From assembly GCA_964217345.1 (NCBI GenBank), contig CAXPJI010000035.1:1-32278 (forward strand): a stretch of 32,278 bases of DNA, read 5' to 3'. Each line of letters opens with the position of its first letter. Within the stretch, counting starts at the first letter, position 1. A model generated the notes under the pieces. It was given only the letters and a program-made list of their open reading frames with translations. It was not told the DNA's origin and made no database searches. Shown here piece after piece: positions 23,878 through 32,278 of this stretch. Source of the DNA: UBA3478 sp964217345 (GTDB lineage Bacteria; Bacteroidota; Bacteroidia; Flavobacteriales; Flavobacteriaceae). Both the position numbers and the translations under genes were made by a program.

Positions 23878-24615
23878 TTAGTTGACTCTAAATTCGAATA
23901 TTTCTGAGGTTGCCGAATTACCTACTTCATCTTGACTTTTCACCTGCCAGTAATAGATTTTACCGGCCTCTACAGCCACTTCATTAATGGATTGTGTCGT
24001 AGTGGTTTGATAAGTTACCGTCGTTTCATTATCAAAATCTACTTGGTCTAAAACCTCGCTGCTTCCTAATAACTGAACAGTATGAGCGGCTAGGTCGTTG
24101 TCGATATCGCTGCTTTCCCATTCTATCGTAATTAAAGTCACTCCGGTAAGAGTTGCTCCTCTACTAGGGCTTACGGCCTCGGCAGGGAATGGAGTGTGAT
24201 TTTCTACCGGTGCTCCTGCATTGAAAAATCTAAAGGTTCCAGATTCCGCTGTCTGGGTGGTACTATTTGATTTCGAAACTACTTTCCAACTAAAGGGAGT
24301 TCCTCTTTTTAGCGCCATACTTAGAGAGGTGTTCGATGAACTCTGTTCTTGAACGGTATTCGTATTTAAGTTAGTTACCTTCAGTGTGTACGTATTGGTG
24401 TTTTCAGAAGGATTCCATTGAAATAAAACACTGCTTAAATCGGTCGAAATAATATTTCCTTGATTGCACTCTGTGTTGTTCGCAGGCGAAACCAATGAGG
24501 CTGCTGTAGGTATTTTAACCTGGGGTTGTGGAGTTGGAGTTTCTCCCGGTTCTCCACCTGAACAGGCTGCAAGAAATAGACTAATGAGTGTTATGTAGAG
24601 TAATTGCTTTTTCAT
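23878..24615 (-). CDS. Small lipoprotein with two Fn3-like modules
   Basis: A 245-residue lipoprotein: lipobox LAAC (C18), then a Gly/Glu/Pro-rich linker (SGGEPGETPTPQPQ) and two beta-sandwich modules of fibronectin type III character, about 36-131 and 137-243. Module marks are VLFQWNPSENTNTYTLKV with PFSWKVVSK, and LITIEWESSDIDNDLAAHTVQL with IYYWQVKSQDEVGNSA. No catalytic motif is visible. The acidic residues soon after the lipidated Cys could act as a surface-export signal, which is speculative. The ATG overlaps the stop of the T9SS cargo gene (ATGA), and rnhB follows after one base. A role in holding or presenting the co-expressed secreted protein is an inference from this coupling only. 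Confidence 0.77.
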   Translation of the reverse strand: MKKQLLYITLISLFLAACSGGEPGETPTPQPQVKIPTAASLVSPANNTECNQGNIISTDLSSVLFQWNPSENTNTYTLKVTNLNTNTVQEQSSSNTSLSMALKRGTPFSWKVVSKSNSTTQTAESGTFRFFNAGAPVENHTPFPAEAVSPSRGATLTGVTLITIEWESSDIDNDLAAHTVQLLGSSEVLDQVDFDNETTVTYQTTTTQSINEVAVEAGKIYYWQVKSQDEVGNSATSEIFEFRVN

Positions 24616-27600
24616 CGGATTACCAATTTGTGCGTGATCAATTTATTTTCGGTTCTTATTTGAACCATATAGATGCCGGGGCGAAGTCCATTGACATTCA
24701 ATTCAATGACACCGGAAGTTGCTGGTTGCTCTTTGCTATAGATTTTATTTCCACTAAAGTCATAGAGCTCAGCATTAGCTACTTCTATCGAAGAATCTCC
24801 TAGATATATTGACACTTTGCCATTATGCACTGGGTTGGGATAAATAAACACCTGATTCGATAAGATGATGGTCTCTGTATAAACCCCCTGACAATCTTGA
24901 GTACCGCGAACCTCAATCTTATTCTCAATACGATCGAGCGGAAGATTAATGGATGATTCATTAGTAACGAAGGTTTTACCGTTGAGAGTGATTTCGAAAG
25001 CATCGCCTCCATTCAATTCTAGGGCGATTTCAGAGCTAGAAGTATTGACTACTGATTGTACAGATAGCGGTTGAGGTTCATAAAGAATGACTCCTGCGCA
25101 GCGTTCAAATCCACTCAACGTATCGGCTGTAAAGCAAAGCTGGTAATTTCCTCCGTCAAGATTTTCAAAGGAAACAACACCTTCATTAAAGATTGAACTA
25201 GCTAATTGCTGACCGTTTTCTGTAAGTACCGCATTGTAAGTACCTTCAGGAAGCCCTGATGCTAGGGTTACTGTGATACTACCGTTATTATTCCCTGAAC
25301 AGGTGACTGCCGTGGTTTTTATGGTAAAGGCGTTGGGTGGTAAGCTAACGATCTCACAACCGCTGACATTAACAGTTGCTCCCGGTGTGGTATTTGGACA
25401 TTGATCGTTTTCGTTGAGTACACCGTCGTTGTCGTTGTCGGTATCACAGACATCTCCAATACCGTCACCGTCGACATCCGCTTGGTCGGTATTAGGAGTG
25501 GTTGGACAATTATCTTCACTATCAGGAATGCCGTCTCCATCGTCGTCGTCATCACAAACATCTCCAATGCCATCTCCGTCAAGATCTGATTGATCTGCAT
25601 TTGGAGTAAGAGGACAGTTGTCATCGACATCTAAAATGCCATCATCGTCGTCATCCTCATCATCTACATAACCACCTACGAGAAAATCATCGATAACTAC
25701 CCCCTCTTCGGTTACTGCTTGATCGGATTCGAAAACGATTCTAAATGCGATCTGTGTCTCTGAGGTTAAATCAACACCATCAATAGACTTGTTAGCCTCG
25801 AAATCATAACTGTATTCGGTCATGGTAGCATATTCACTATCAGTACCGGTCCACTGTGCACCAACGCAATTATAACAATCATTTCCTGTGGTTTGTGGGG
25901 TGCGGTCTGAATTGTACCATTTAGGTCCTGAATTGATCGTTCCAAGTACTCTCCAGTTTTGGCCCTGATCAGTGGTATACTGAACATAAGTTAAATCCCA
26001 GTTGGTTTCCAAATTGAAGGCCATACTGAAACTCAATTTTGGCGCGAGTATGTCACTGAGATTATAATAAGGTGATAAAAGATATCCACGGGTCATATTC
26101 GGATGGTCCCCGTCTAGGTTGGTCGCCCAAGCTTTTTCTCCAGAAGCTGTTTCGTTAAGTAATGTACCTGTAGGTGTACCTAATTCCCAAACCGAAGTAG
26201 TAAAGGCATCATTATAAGTTAAGAGTTCAGCTTCAGACGTTTCTCCGTCATATAAAGTTCCTATGGCTCCGTTCGCATTAATTAATAAGGATTTTTCTTT
26301 AGTGTTATTGTCAGCCCAAGCGTCGTCTGAAGTAGTGATACTCACTGACAGGTTTACTTGCCCAATAAGGTTTTGGTCAAGGGCAGGTAAATCTAGAGTA
26401 ACTTCGTTATCAGCTGGAATAGATACTGCGTAAGTCAAAGGTTCTTGCTCTACCCCATTAATGGTATAATTAATAGTGATCTCCTCAATCGTATTTAACC
26501 CCGCATTCTGTACGTCTACCTGGGGGGTGAGACCTGCGCTAAACAGTCGATTTGTCTCTGGACGAAGCGCCTTCAATGAAACATCGTAATCAGCAATTTC
26601 TACAATTATTGGAGAGGTAAAGATTCCCCTACCATAGGTTGATGCTGCAATCGTAGCATCTTTAATACTAATTTCTAGATCACTCACTGCAGTGTTGGGT
26701 AGGTTGTTACTGTAATCCTCCCACAAGCCTTGAGCGATCAGCTCATCATCGGTTCTATAAACTCCTAAGCTTGTTCCTAAGTATATACTGTTTTTTACAT
26801 CTCTGGGTTGATGGACAATGGCAAAAAAGGCTTGATTGTCGGGAAGGTCTCCAGTAATATCTATTTTTTCAGCGTTACCTGTTTCGGGCACTATAACCTT
26901 CATTACTTGTGGATTTGCAGGCTGTCGATATTCGGCAGAGCCCACTCGATTGGATGTGGTCACATAAACTACTCGATTATCGTTACTGTTGATGGCTATA
27001 TCAGAAATGGGATTATCAAATTGAGATATTCCTCGAAAATTTTCACCACCATCTTCACTAATAAACAAGCGATTGTCCTCTGCAGCATACAAAATATCAG
27101 GGTTATTAGGTGAAGCTTCTAGATCGTCAATATTACTTCCAGTGAGATTGTCAGATAGCTTTGACCATCCACCACTATTTAGTTTATAAACTGCCTGGAA
27201 GCCAGAAAAAACTTCTCCATTTGAATTAATTGTTAGAGGCGTTATCCAGTTTCCTTGTTCTGGTGCATCTGCCCATCCTAGGTTCAGGCCGTTTTGTGAG
27301 GTAATCCAAAGAGTTGAGCCAAACTGTGTAAATCCATAAGCAATATTTGAATTGAGAGGATCAATTTCGTAATCCATCCCGTCACCACCTGTCCAGGTAT
27401 TCCACTGGTTATTATTGTAAACAAAGCCAGCATTATCTTGGGTCCCTCCAACTATTTTACCTGCGTCGTCTCTCGCCATCCCCATTCTGTAGAATTGACT
27501 GGTCATAATTCCATTGTTACTGTAGTCAATAAAAGTATCTCCACCATCCGCTGAACTATATAATCCCCCGTCAGTACCTGCATAGAGGATATTATTGAAA

Positions 27601-28919
27601 AATTTTAGCGTATGAATATCTGCGTGACTAAAGGCGGCATTATTAACACTCCATTGATTGAGTCTTCCAAAAATGTTACCTCCATTCGTTGATTTCCAAA
27701 TGTTTAAACAGCCTACATATAAAGTGTCGAAATCTTCAGGGTCTACAGCAATCGCCAAATCAAACCAGGCTTGAGAAGATTCTAAAATGTCCGCACTCTG
27801 AGCAGTTTTGGTGAAGGTTGCTCCGTTATCGTTTGATCGATACAAACCTTGAAAAACATAATCGTTAGATCCGGTGTCAGCATATAATACATAAACTGAA
27901 TTAGGACTAGCAGGACTCACTCCTATAACGGCTCGACCAAAATCTTCTGGCAGAACAGTTGAGGTTGACGCTACAAAGTTCTCACCGCCATCCGTTGAAC
28001 GATAAAACCCGTCATTGGTAACGGCATAAATAATGTCGGGGTCACCAGGATTTAATCTGAAGTCGGTTACATCCTTAACTGATATTCCACCAAAAGGAGA
28101 ACGATCGAAAGTTTCTCCCGCATCTATGGATTTATAGAATCCATTAGAGCCTGCTACATAAATAATATTATTATCGGTCGGATGTATTACAATCTCATTC
28201 AGCGCATTATTGCGCCCCATATTAGATGCGGTAAGACCGGTTTCTTGCCAGGTCACACCGGCGTCTGTAGATTTCATTACTCCGATTGAGTAACTGTCAA
28301 GAGCATCATCGTCACCAGTGGCTATATATATAATGTCTGTGTTGGTTTCATCAATGGCAATACCTGAAACTCCAATTTGTGGATATTCGTCGAAAATAGG
28401 ATCCCAACTTTGGCCGGCATCAAAACTCTTCCAAAGTCCTCCCGAGGGAGCCCCTGCATACCAGATTTGATCGTTGCTCGGGTCGATAGCCATCTGATTT
28501 ATTCTTCCCGTTCCTGGTGTGTAACGAATGAGCCCAGCGTTGACTGGTCCTATATTTGACCAATCCGCAGCGGTATTTACGGTGTTGGGCTGTGTGATTT
28601 TATCCTTGTAGGCCTGGTATAGCGTTTCAGAGGGAAGAATGTATCCATCCTTATCAGTGAAATATTGCCAGTAGTTTTCCCAACGCTTGAAGGGTTTGTA
28701 TCCACTCCCTTTTCTATTGGGATCGTGTGTAGCAAAATACTTCTCGGCCGCCTTAGTGATTTGTGAAAGCGTATACATGGGTTGTCCCGAGTCAGGGTCA
28801 ACTCTTTCGGCTTTTTCATCTTGCAAATAAGCCGCAAGAGGAGCGTTTGATTTGTATTGGGATTGAAGGGAAGGATTAAATAGTAATACCCCTAGGACAA
28901 GCAAGAAGTTCTTTTTCAT
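24612..28919 (-). CDS. T9SS-secreted multidomain protein: sortilin-like BNR propeller, TSP3 calcium repeats, type A sorting tail
   Basis: 1435 residues from the ATG at 28919 (signal peptide MKKNFLLVLGVLLF...); the frame also allows an ATG at 28937. Residues ~140-775 hold eight Asp-boxes (such as STDAGVTW, STDGGENF, SEDGGENF) of a VPS10/sortilin-like propeller. A CARDB-like module (~778-885) and a jelly-roll/MAM-like module ending in VVIDDFLVGG (~885-1080) follow. Next are Asp-rich thrombospondin type 3 repeats (~1085-1185) and beta-modules. The last ~75 residues (VFIYPNPVHNGKVSIYL...KLVIR) form the type A sorting domain for type IX secretion. It should be exported to the surface or medium as a calcium-stabilised adhesin or binding protein; no hydrolase motif is seen. 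It leads the transcript with the Fn3 lipoprotein. Confidence 0.9.
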   Translation of the reverse strand: MKKNFLLVLGVLLFNPSLQSQYKSNAPLAAYLQDEKAERVDPDSGQPMYTLSQITKAAEKYFATHDPNRKGSGYKPFKRWENYWQYFTDKDGYILPSETLYQAYKDKITQPNTVNTAADWSNIGPVNAGLIRYTPGTGRINQMAIDPSNDQIWYAGAPSGGLWKSFDAGQSWDPIFDEYPQIGVSGIAIDETNTDIIYIATGDDDALDSYSIGVMKSTDAGVTWQETGLTASNMGRNNALNEIVIHPTDNNIIYVAGSNGFYKSIDAGETFDRSPFGGISVKDVTDFRLNPGDPDIIYAVTNDGFYRSTDGGENFVASTSTVLPEDFGRAVIGVSPASPNSVYVLYADTGSNDYVFQGLYRSNDNGATFTKTAQSADILESSQAWFDLAIAVDPEDFDTLYVGCLNIWKSTNGGNIFGRLNQWSVNNAAFSHADIHTLKFFNNILYAGTDGGLYSSADGGDTFIDYSNNGIMTSQFYRMGMARDDAGKIVGGTQDNAGFVYNNNQWNTWTGGDGMDYEIDPLNSNIAYGFTQFGSTLWITSQNGLNLGWADAPEQGNWITPLTINSNGEVFSGFQAVYKLNSGGWSKLSDNLTGSNIDDLEASPNNPDILYAAEDNRLFISEDGGENFRGISQFDNPISDIAINSNDNRVVYVTTSNRVGSAEYRQPANPQVMKVIVPETGNAEKIDITGDLPDNQAFFAIVHQPRDVKNSIYLGTSLGVYRTDDELIAQGLWEDYSNNLPNTAVSDLEISIKDATIAASTYGRGIFTSPIIVEIADYDVSLKALRPETNRLFSAGLTPQVDVQNAGLNTIEEITINYTINGVEQEPLTYAVSIPADNEVTLDLPALDQNLIGQVNLSVSITTSDDAWADNNTKEKSLLINANGAIGTLYDGETSEAELLTYNDAFTTSVWELGTPTGTLLNETASGEKAWATNLDGDHPNMTRGYLLSPYYNLSDILAPKLSFSMAFNLETNWDLTYVQYTTDQGQNWRVLGTINSGPKWYNSDRTPQTTGNDCYNCVGAQWTGTDSEYATMTEYSYDFEANKSIDGVDLTSETQIAFRIVFESDQAVTEEGVVIDDFLVGGYVDDEDDDDDGILDVDDNCPLTPNADQSDLDGDGIGDVCDDDDDGDGIPDSEDNCPTTPNTDQADVDGDGIGDVCDTDNDNDGVLNENDQCPNTTPGATVNVSGCEIVSLPPNAFTIKTTAVTCSGNNNGSITVTLASGLPEGTYNAVLTENGQQLASSIFNEGVVSFENLDGGNYQLCFTADTLSGFERCAGVILYEPQPLSVQSVVNTSSSEIALELNGGDAFEITLNGKTFVTNESSINLPLDRIENKIEVRGTQDCQGVYTETIILSNQVFIYPNPVHNGKVSIYLGDSSIEVANAELYDFSGNKIYSKEQPATSGVIELNVNGLRPGIYMVQIRTENKLITHKLVIR
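25380..25665 (-). repeat. Thrombospondin type 3-like Asp-rich repeat block
   Basis: Two near-identical units of about 36 residues and a third, degenerate one. Each has a D-rich loop (DDDDDG, DGDGIPD, DNDNDG), a CP turn (DNCPLTPN, DNCPTTPN, DQCPNTTP) and, in the first two, DxDGDGIGDVCD. The DNA itself repeats with a period near 108 nt. These loops bind calcium in the family. Confidence 0.88.
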
Positions 28920-28943
28920 AGTGTTTTTGTCGTGCATAGCTTA

Positions 28944-28974
28944 TAAAATTACGGTTTATTAACATTTTTAACAA
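28944..28974 (-). promoter_or_regulatory. Promoter of the T9SS cargo-lipoprotein-rnhB transcript
   Basis: On the minus strand: TTG (28974-28972), a 20-nt spacer, TAATTTTA (28951-28944; one mismatch), then 24 nt to the ATG at 28919. The distance fits the start chosen there better than the ATG at 28937, which is only 6 nt away. Confidence 0.5.
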
Positions 28975-28992
28975 TAAAATGATTCCTCCTGC

Positions 28993-29000
28993 TAATTTTG
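28993..29000 (+). promoter_or_regulatory. -7 box for the Porin_10 gene
   Basis: TAATTTTG, an exact TAnnTTTG match, 18 nt before the ATG at 29019. No clear -33 TTG. Confidence 0.4.
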
Positions 29001-29018
29001 TTTGCCTTTATTTGCAAC

Positions 29019-30971
29019 ATGAATCGTGTAGTTCTTTTATTGGGATTATTGTGGGGAAGTGTAGCGATGGCTCAGTCTGATGCCCAACTCAAGGCGGTAA
29101 ATCTTAAAGGTGCTCCAAGAAATCTAAACTTTTCAGATTCAATTGCTGAACGATTCAAGGAGCGCGCAAGAATGCCACTTGCTCCAATCACTGACTACCT
29201 TATTATATCGAACCGAAGAGATACGATTTCTCTAGACACTACCCTCACTATGAAGCTCGCTCATCGCTTTAACACGGCTCGTCGAGATTTATTTGGTCGT
29301 ATTCCTTTTTCGAATATAGGTAGGCCAATGGGAGAGCTAATCAAAGAGGTTCCCAATCAGCAATCCTTTCTGGGTAATTCATCGCTTTCGTATATGATTA
29401 ATGAGAAGGATGACATTTTCTTTTATCGAACACCAACTCCGCTGACCGAATTGAAGTTTTTGACTACTCATAATAGAGGTCAACAAGCGGATGCCTTCTT
29501 AGCCACCAATCTAACTCCAGAGCTTAATTTAATGATTGGCTATCGAGGTAACCGTTCAGAAGGCCATTACGCCTATGAAGAAGTAGCCTCTGGTAGCTTT
29601 AGAACCTCGTTCAATTATACTTCTAAGGATAAGCGTTATCAGCTTTTAGGATTTTACACCTATCACGATGGCCAGCAACAAGAAAATGGAGGGCTTCTTT
29701 TCTCCGCTTCTCAATTCGAATCGGGAGATCCACAATTTGGAGATCGTAAATTGATCGATACGCGGCTTTCAGATATGACTCATCGAATTGTTCAACGAGC
29801 TTATTATATTAATCAGCGTTATAAGGTTACAGAGCAGTTATATGCGCTGCAAGAATTCCATTACGATTCCCGGTACTTTCAAATGAATCAGGCAAGCGTT
29901 ACTACCGATTTTGGGGAAACCTTAACCTCGGGAGCAACTGATGATAAGCATGCTGTCAATGGTACCGACCTAAGTGGAGGATTAGAGTTTAGAAACAAAA
30001 GTATAGGCACCCTTAGAGCGCGATTGCGCTATCTTAAAACCGGACAGTATTTAAAGGATACGATCCTTAGTGAGGAATTATCCCAAGATCGTTCTACTAT
30101 ATATAATGATCTACGTGCCGAAGGTATACTATATAGTAAGTGGGGATCCGTTGATCTTAGATCAGAAGTTGGCGCTCCTCTTAAACAAGAGACTCAAGGA
30201 TTATATATAGATGCAGTCGTAAAAGTTGCTTTAGATTCAACCGTGACTTTGAAGGCCGGATTAAATCGATCAGAACGTTTGCCTTCTTTGAACAGGGTTC
30301 GATACGCGAGTAACTACCAGCCCTTTCATTGGAATCGTCGAAATACTCAACCCTTAGTTAAGTACAATCGTATATATGCTTCATTAGAAACAGATCGGTG
30401 GGGTAGTTTAACGGCAGGCTTTGATCGCATAGATAATTACACCTACTTCGCAGCCATTAATGAAGGAGGTATACTCGGTTCAGATGATAGCCTTGTTCGT
30501 CCGCATGTAACCGATTCTCCCGTTGAGATTAAATATATAGAGTATCAAGGTGCCCTACATTATAATAAATGGACTTTTGATTTAAGAGCTCGTATTCAAG
30601 AATCTGGTGCTACTGAATCTTATTATAACATCCCAAAAGCAATATTGAGGTCTACTTTATATTATAGTACCGACCTATTTGAAAAGGCAATGTTTGCTCA
30701 AATCGGAGTCAAGGCTCATTATTTTGATGCTTTTTATGCGGATGCATATCATCCTGTTCTGGGAGAATTTTACGTTCAGAATGAAAAAATGATCGGCGGA
30801 TACCCCCTGGTCGATGTATTCATAAATGCAAAAGTTAGAACGATGAGGTTGTTTTTGACCTATCAACATGTCAATTCAAGTGTTTCTAACAACGACTATT
30901 TCGCAGCGCCGAATTACCCTTACCGCGATGGGGTGGTGCGTTTCGGCTTTGTTTGGAATTTTTTCGATTAA
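29019..30971 (+). CDS. Putative outer-membrane porin, Porin_10 family
   Basis: A 650-residue protein. Signal peptide MNRVVLLLGLLWGSVAMA with cleavage before Q19, then a chain of alternating amphipathic strands with many aromatic residues, as in beta-barrels of the outer membrane. The C-terminus YPYRDGVVRFGFVWNFFD is the usual closing strand of the Bacteroidota Porin_10 family (PF14121). There is no TonB box or plug domain, which separates it from TonB-dependent receptors. Substrate unknown. I start at ATG 29019 because the frame from TTG 28998 only adds seven residues before a complete signal peptide. Divergent from the T9SS cargo gene, 99 nt apart. No clear terminator follows before the rRNA promoter. 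Confidence 0.85.
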   Translation: MNRVVLLLGLLWGSVAMAQSDAQLKAVNLKGAPRNLNFSDSIAERFKERARMPLAPITDYLIISNRRDTISLDTTLTMKLAHRFNTARRDLFGRIPFSNIGRPMGELIKEVPNQQSFLGNSSLSYMINEKDDIFFYRTPTPLTELKFLTTHNRGQQADAFLATNLTPELNLMIGYRGNRSEGHYAYEEVASGSFRTSFNYTSKDKRYQLLGFYTYHDGQQQENGGLLFSASQFESGDPQFGDRKLIDTRLSDMTHRIVQRAYYINQRYKVTEQLYALQEFHYDSRYFQMNQASVTTDFGETLTSGATDDKHAVNGTDLSGGLEFRNKSIGTLRARLRYLKTGQYLKDTILSEELSQDRSTIYNDLRAEGILYSKWGSVDLRSEVGAPLKQETQGLYIDAVVKVALDSTVTLKAGLNRSERLPSLNRVRYASNYQPFHWNRRNTQPLVKYNRIYASLETDRWGSLTAGFDRIDNYTYFAAINEGGILGSDDSLVRPHVTDSPVEIKYIEYQGALHYNKWTFDLRARIQESGATESYYNIPKAILRSTLYYSTDLFEKAMFAQIGVKAHYFDAFYADAYHPVLGEFYVQNEKMIGGYPLVDVFINAKVRTMRLFLTYQHVNSSVSNNDYFAAPNYPYRDGVVRFGFVWNFFD

Positions 30972-31074
30972 TTTTTTTCGTACGCTTTTTTGAGCTAACT
31001 TGTTGACCCTTTTCACTTTAAATAAGGGGCGAAAAAAAACTTTGAATTTTTTTAAAATTTTTTTGTCGAAAAGC
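30972..31074. other. AT-rich gap upstream of the rRNA promoter
   Basis: No gene is seen between the porin stop and the rRNA promoter. Positions 31031-31064 are long A and T tracts directly upstream of the -33 box, as expected for an UP-like element that boosts rRNA transcription. A weak CCCTT/AAGGG pair around 31014-31028 is not followed by a T-run and I do not call it a terminator. Confidence 0.5.
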
Positions 31075-31106
31075 TTGCATTGAAGAAATAATCGTTCCTA
31101 TATTTG
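31075..31106 (+). promoter_or_regulatory. rRNA operon promoter
   Basis: TTG (31075-31077), a 21-nt spacer, TATATTTG (31099-31106), an exact match to the Bacteroidota promoter consensus, with an A/T-tract block upstream. Predicted start near 31110, giving a 16S leader of about 200 nt. The best promoter match in the window. Confidence 0.8.
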
Positions 31107-31309
31107 CACCCGCTTTGAGAAACAAAAGCACAAACATTGAAACACTGAAATGATCACGCAAGTGAACCGAAGCTCTGAAAAGAGGGGGTAGTAAGTGTGA
31201 CGTTCTTTGAACATATTGAGATGACAAAAGCGTAAGATTCGTAAAGAATTAAAACTAAGATGCTCGGGGTCGATCTGTGATTTGTTAGTCATAAATTATT
31301 TAAGATTCA
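31107..31309 (+). other. 16S rRNA leader with boxA-like antitermination site
   Basis: The roughly 200-nt transcribed leader has no tRNA and no believable reading frame. GTTCTTTGAACA at 31202-31213 resembles the boxA element of rRNA antitermination and lies about 100 nt before the mature 16S end. The partner strand for RNase III processing would be beyond the window. Confidence 0.55.

Positions 31310-32278
<969 letters not shown>

Noticed and set aside
25319..25665. Repeat block resembling a CRISPR-like array or coding the other-frame frames seen there
   Set aside because: The period and sequence are explained by in-frame thrombospondin type 3 repeats; there are no unique spacers.
29019..30971. 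TonB-dependent receptor
   Set aside because: There is no plug domain, TonB box or carboxypeptidase-like region; the closing strand fits Porin_10.
1..31300. Mobile element or horizontally acquired island
   Set aside because: No transposase, integrase, terminal repeats, tRNA attachment site or visible composition break; the content is typical chromosomal core plus envelope genes.

Overview
The window is a 32.3 kb piece of a bacterial chromosome from the phylum Bacteroidota, class Flavobacteriia, most likely order Flavobacteriales. Three things point there. The partial 16S rRNA gene at the right edge reads as flavobacterial. Promoters repeatedly match the Bacteroidota pattern TTG/TTTG, 19-22 nt, TAnnTTTG, and few genes have a strong Shine-Dalgarno site. 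The proteins are lineage-typical: a type IX secretion cargo protein, a Porin_10 outer-membrane protein, a DUF5117-type metzincin, DUF4136 and DUF5522 proteins. I cannot place it to genus; a Cryomorphaceae/Schleiferiaceae-like marine lineage is only a guess. I see no phage, plasmid, insertion sequence, CRISPR array or tRNA gene.

Layout. (1) 99-4806, plus strand: a membrane acyltransferase, a sodium/amino acid symporter, and the ribosome-assembly GTPases Era and Der. (2) 4810-7928, minus strand: a tightly packed five-gene unit (M23 peptidase, MerR regulator, LemA, two TPM-domain proteins). (3) 7976-10588, plus: alaS. (4) 10585-11346, minus: a DUF4136 lipoprotein and a small Cys-rich DUF5522 protein. 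(5) 11424-14577, plus: an overlapping operon of a PLP-dependent D-cysteine desulfhydrase/ACC deaminase homologue, a LysM glucosaminidase lipoprotein and hemL, closed by a terminator. (6) 14633-20188, minus: a Spy-like/TonB-plug-like secreted protein, an 833-aa metzincin and lysS, with terminators behind the last two. (7) 20272-20997, plus: lipB. (8) 20975-28919, minus: a very large T9SS cargo protein, a small Fn3-like lipoprotein, rnhB and a 760-aa lipoprotein. (9) 29019-30971, plus: a Porin_10 outer-membrane protein. (10) 31075-32278, plus: an rRNA promoter, leader and the first ~970 nt of 16S rRNA.

Most of the content is housekeeping (translation, ribosome assembly, tetrapyrrole and lipoate synthesis) mixed with envelope genes. 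No new defence or mobile system is evident. The most useful observations are a set of promoters whose -7 box lies only 3-5 nt before the start codon, which predicts leaderless mRNAs (alaS, the desulfhydrase, the 760-aa lipoprotein, possibly lipB, the symporter and the DUF5522 gene); an unusual Spy-like / (L/M)PG-repeat / TonB-plug-like secreted protein; and an uncharacterised 760-aa lipoprotein beside rnhB. Several starts were moved from the longest open frame (alaS, lipB, the porin, the DUF5522 gene, the glucosaminidase, the Spy-like gene, the T9SS protein), and two genes appear to use TTG starts (the M23 peptidase and rnhB).
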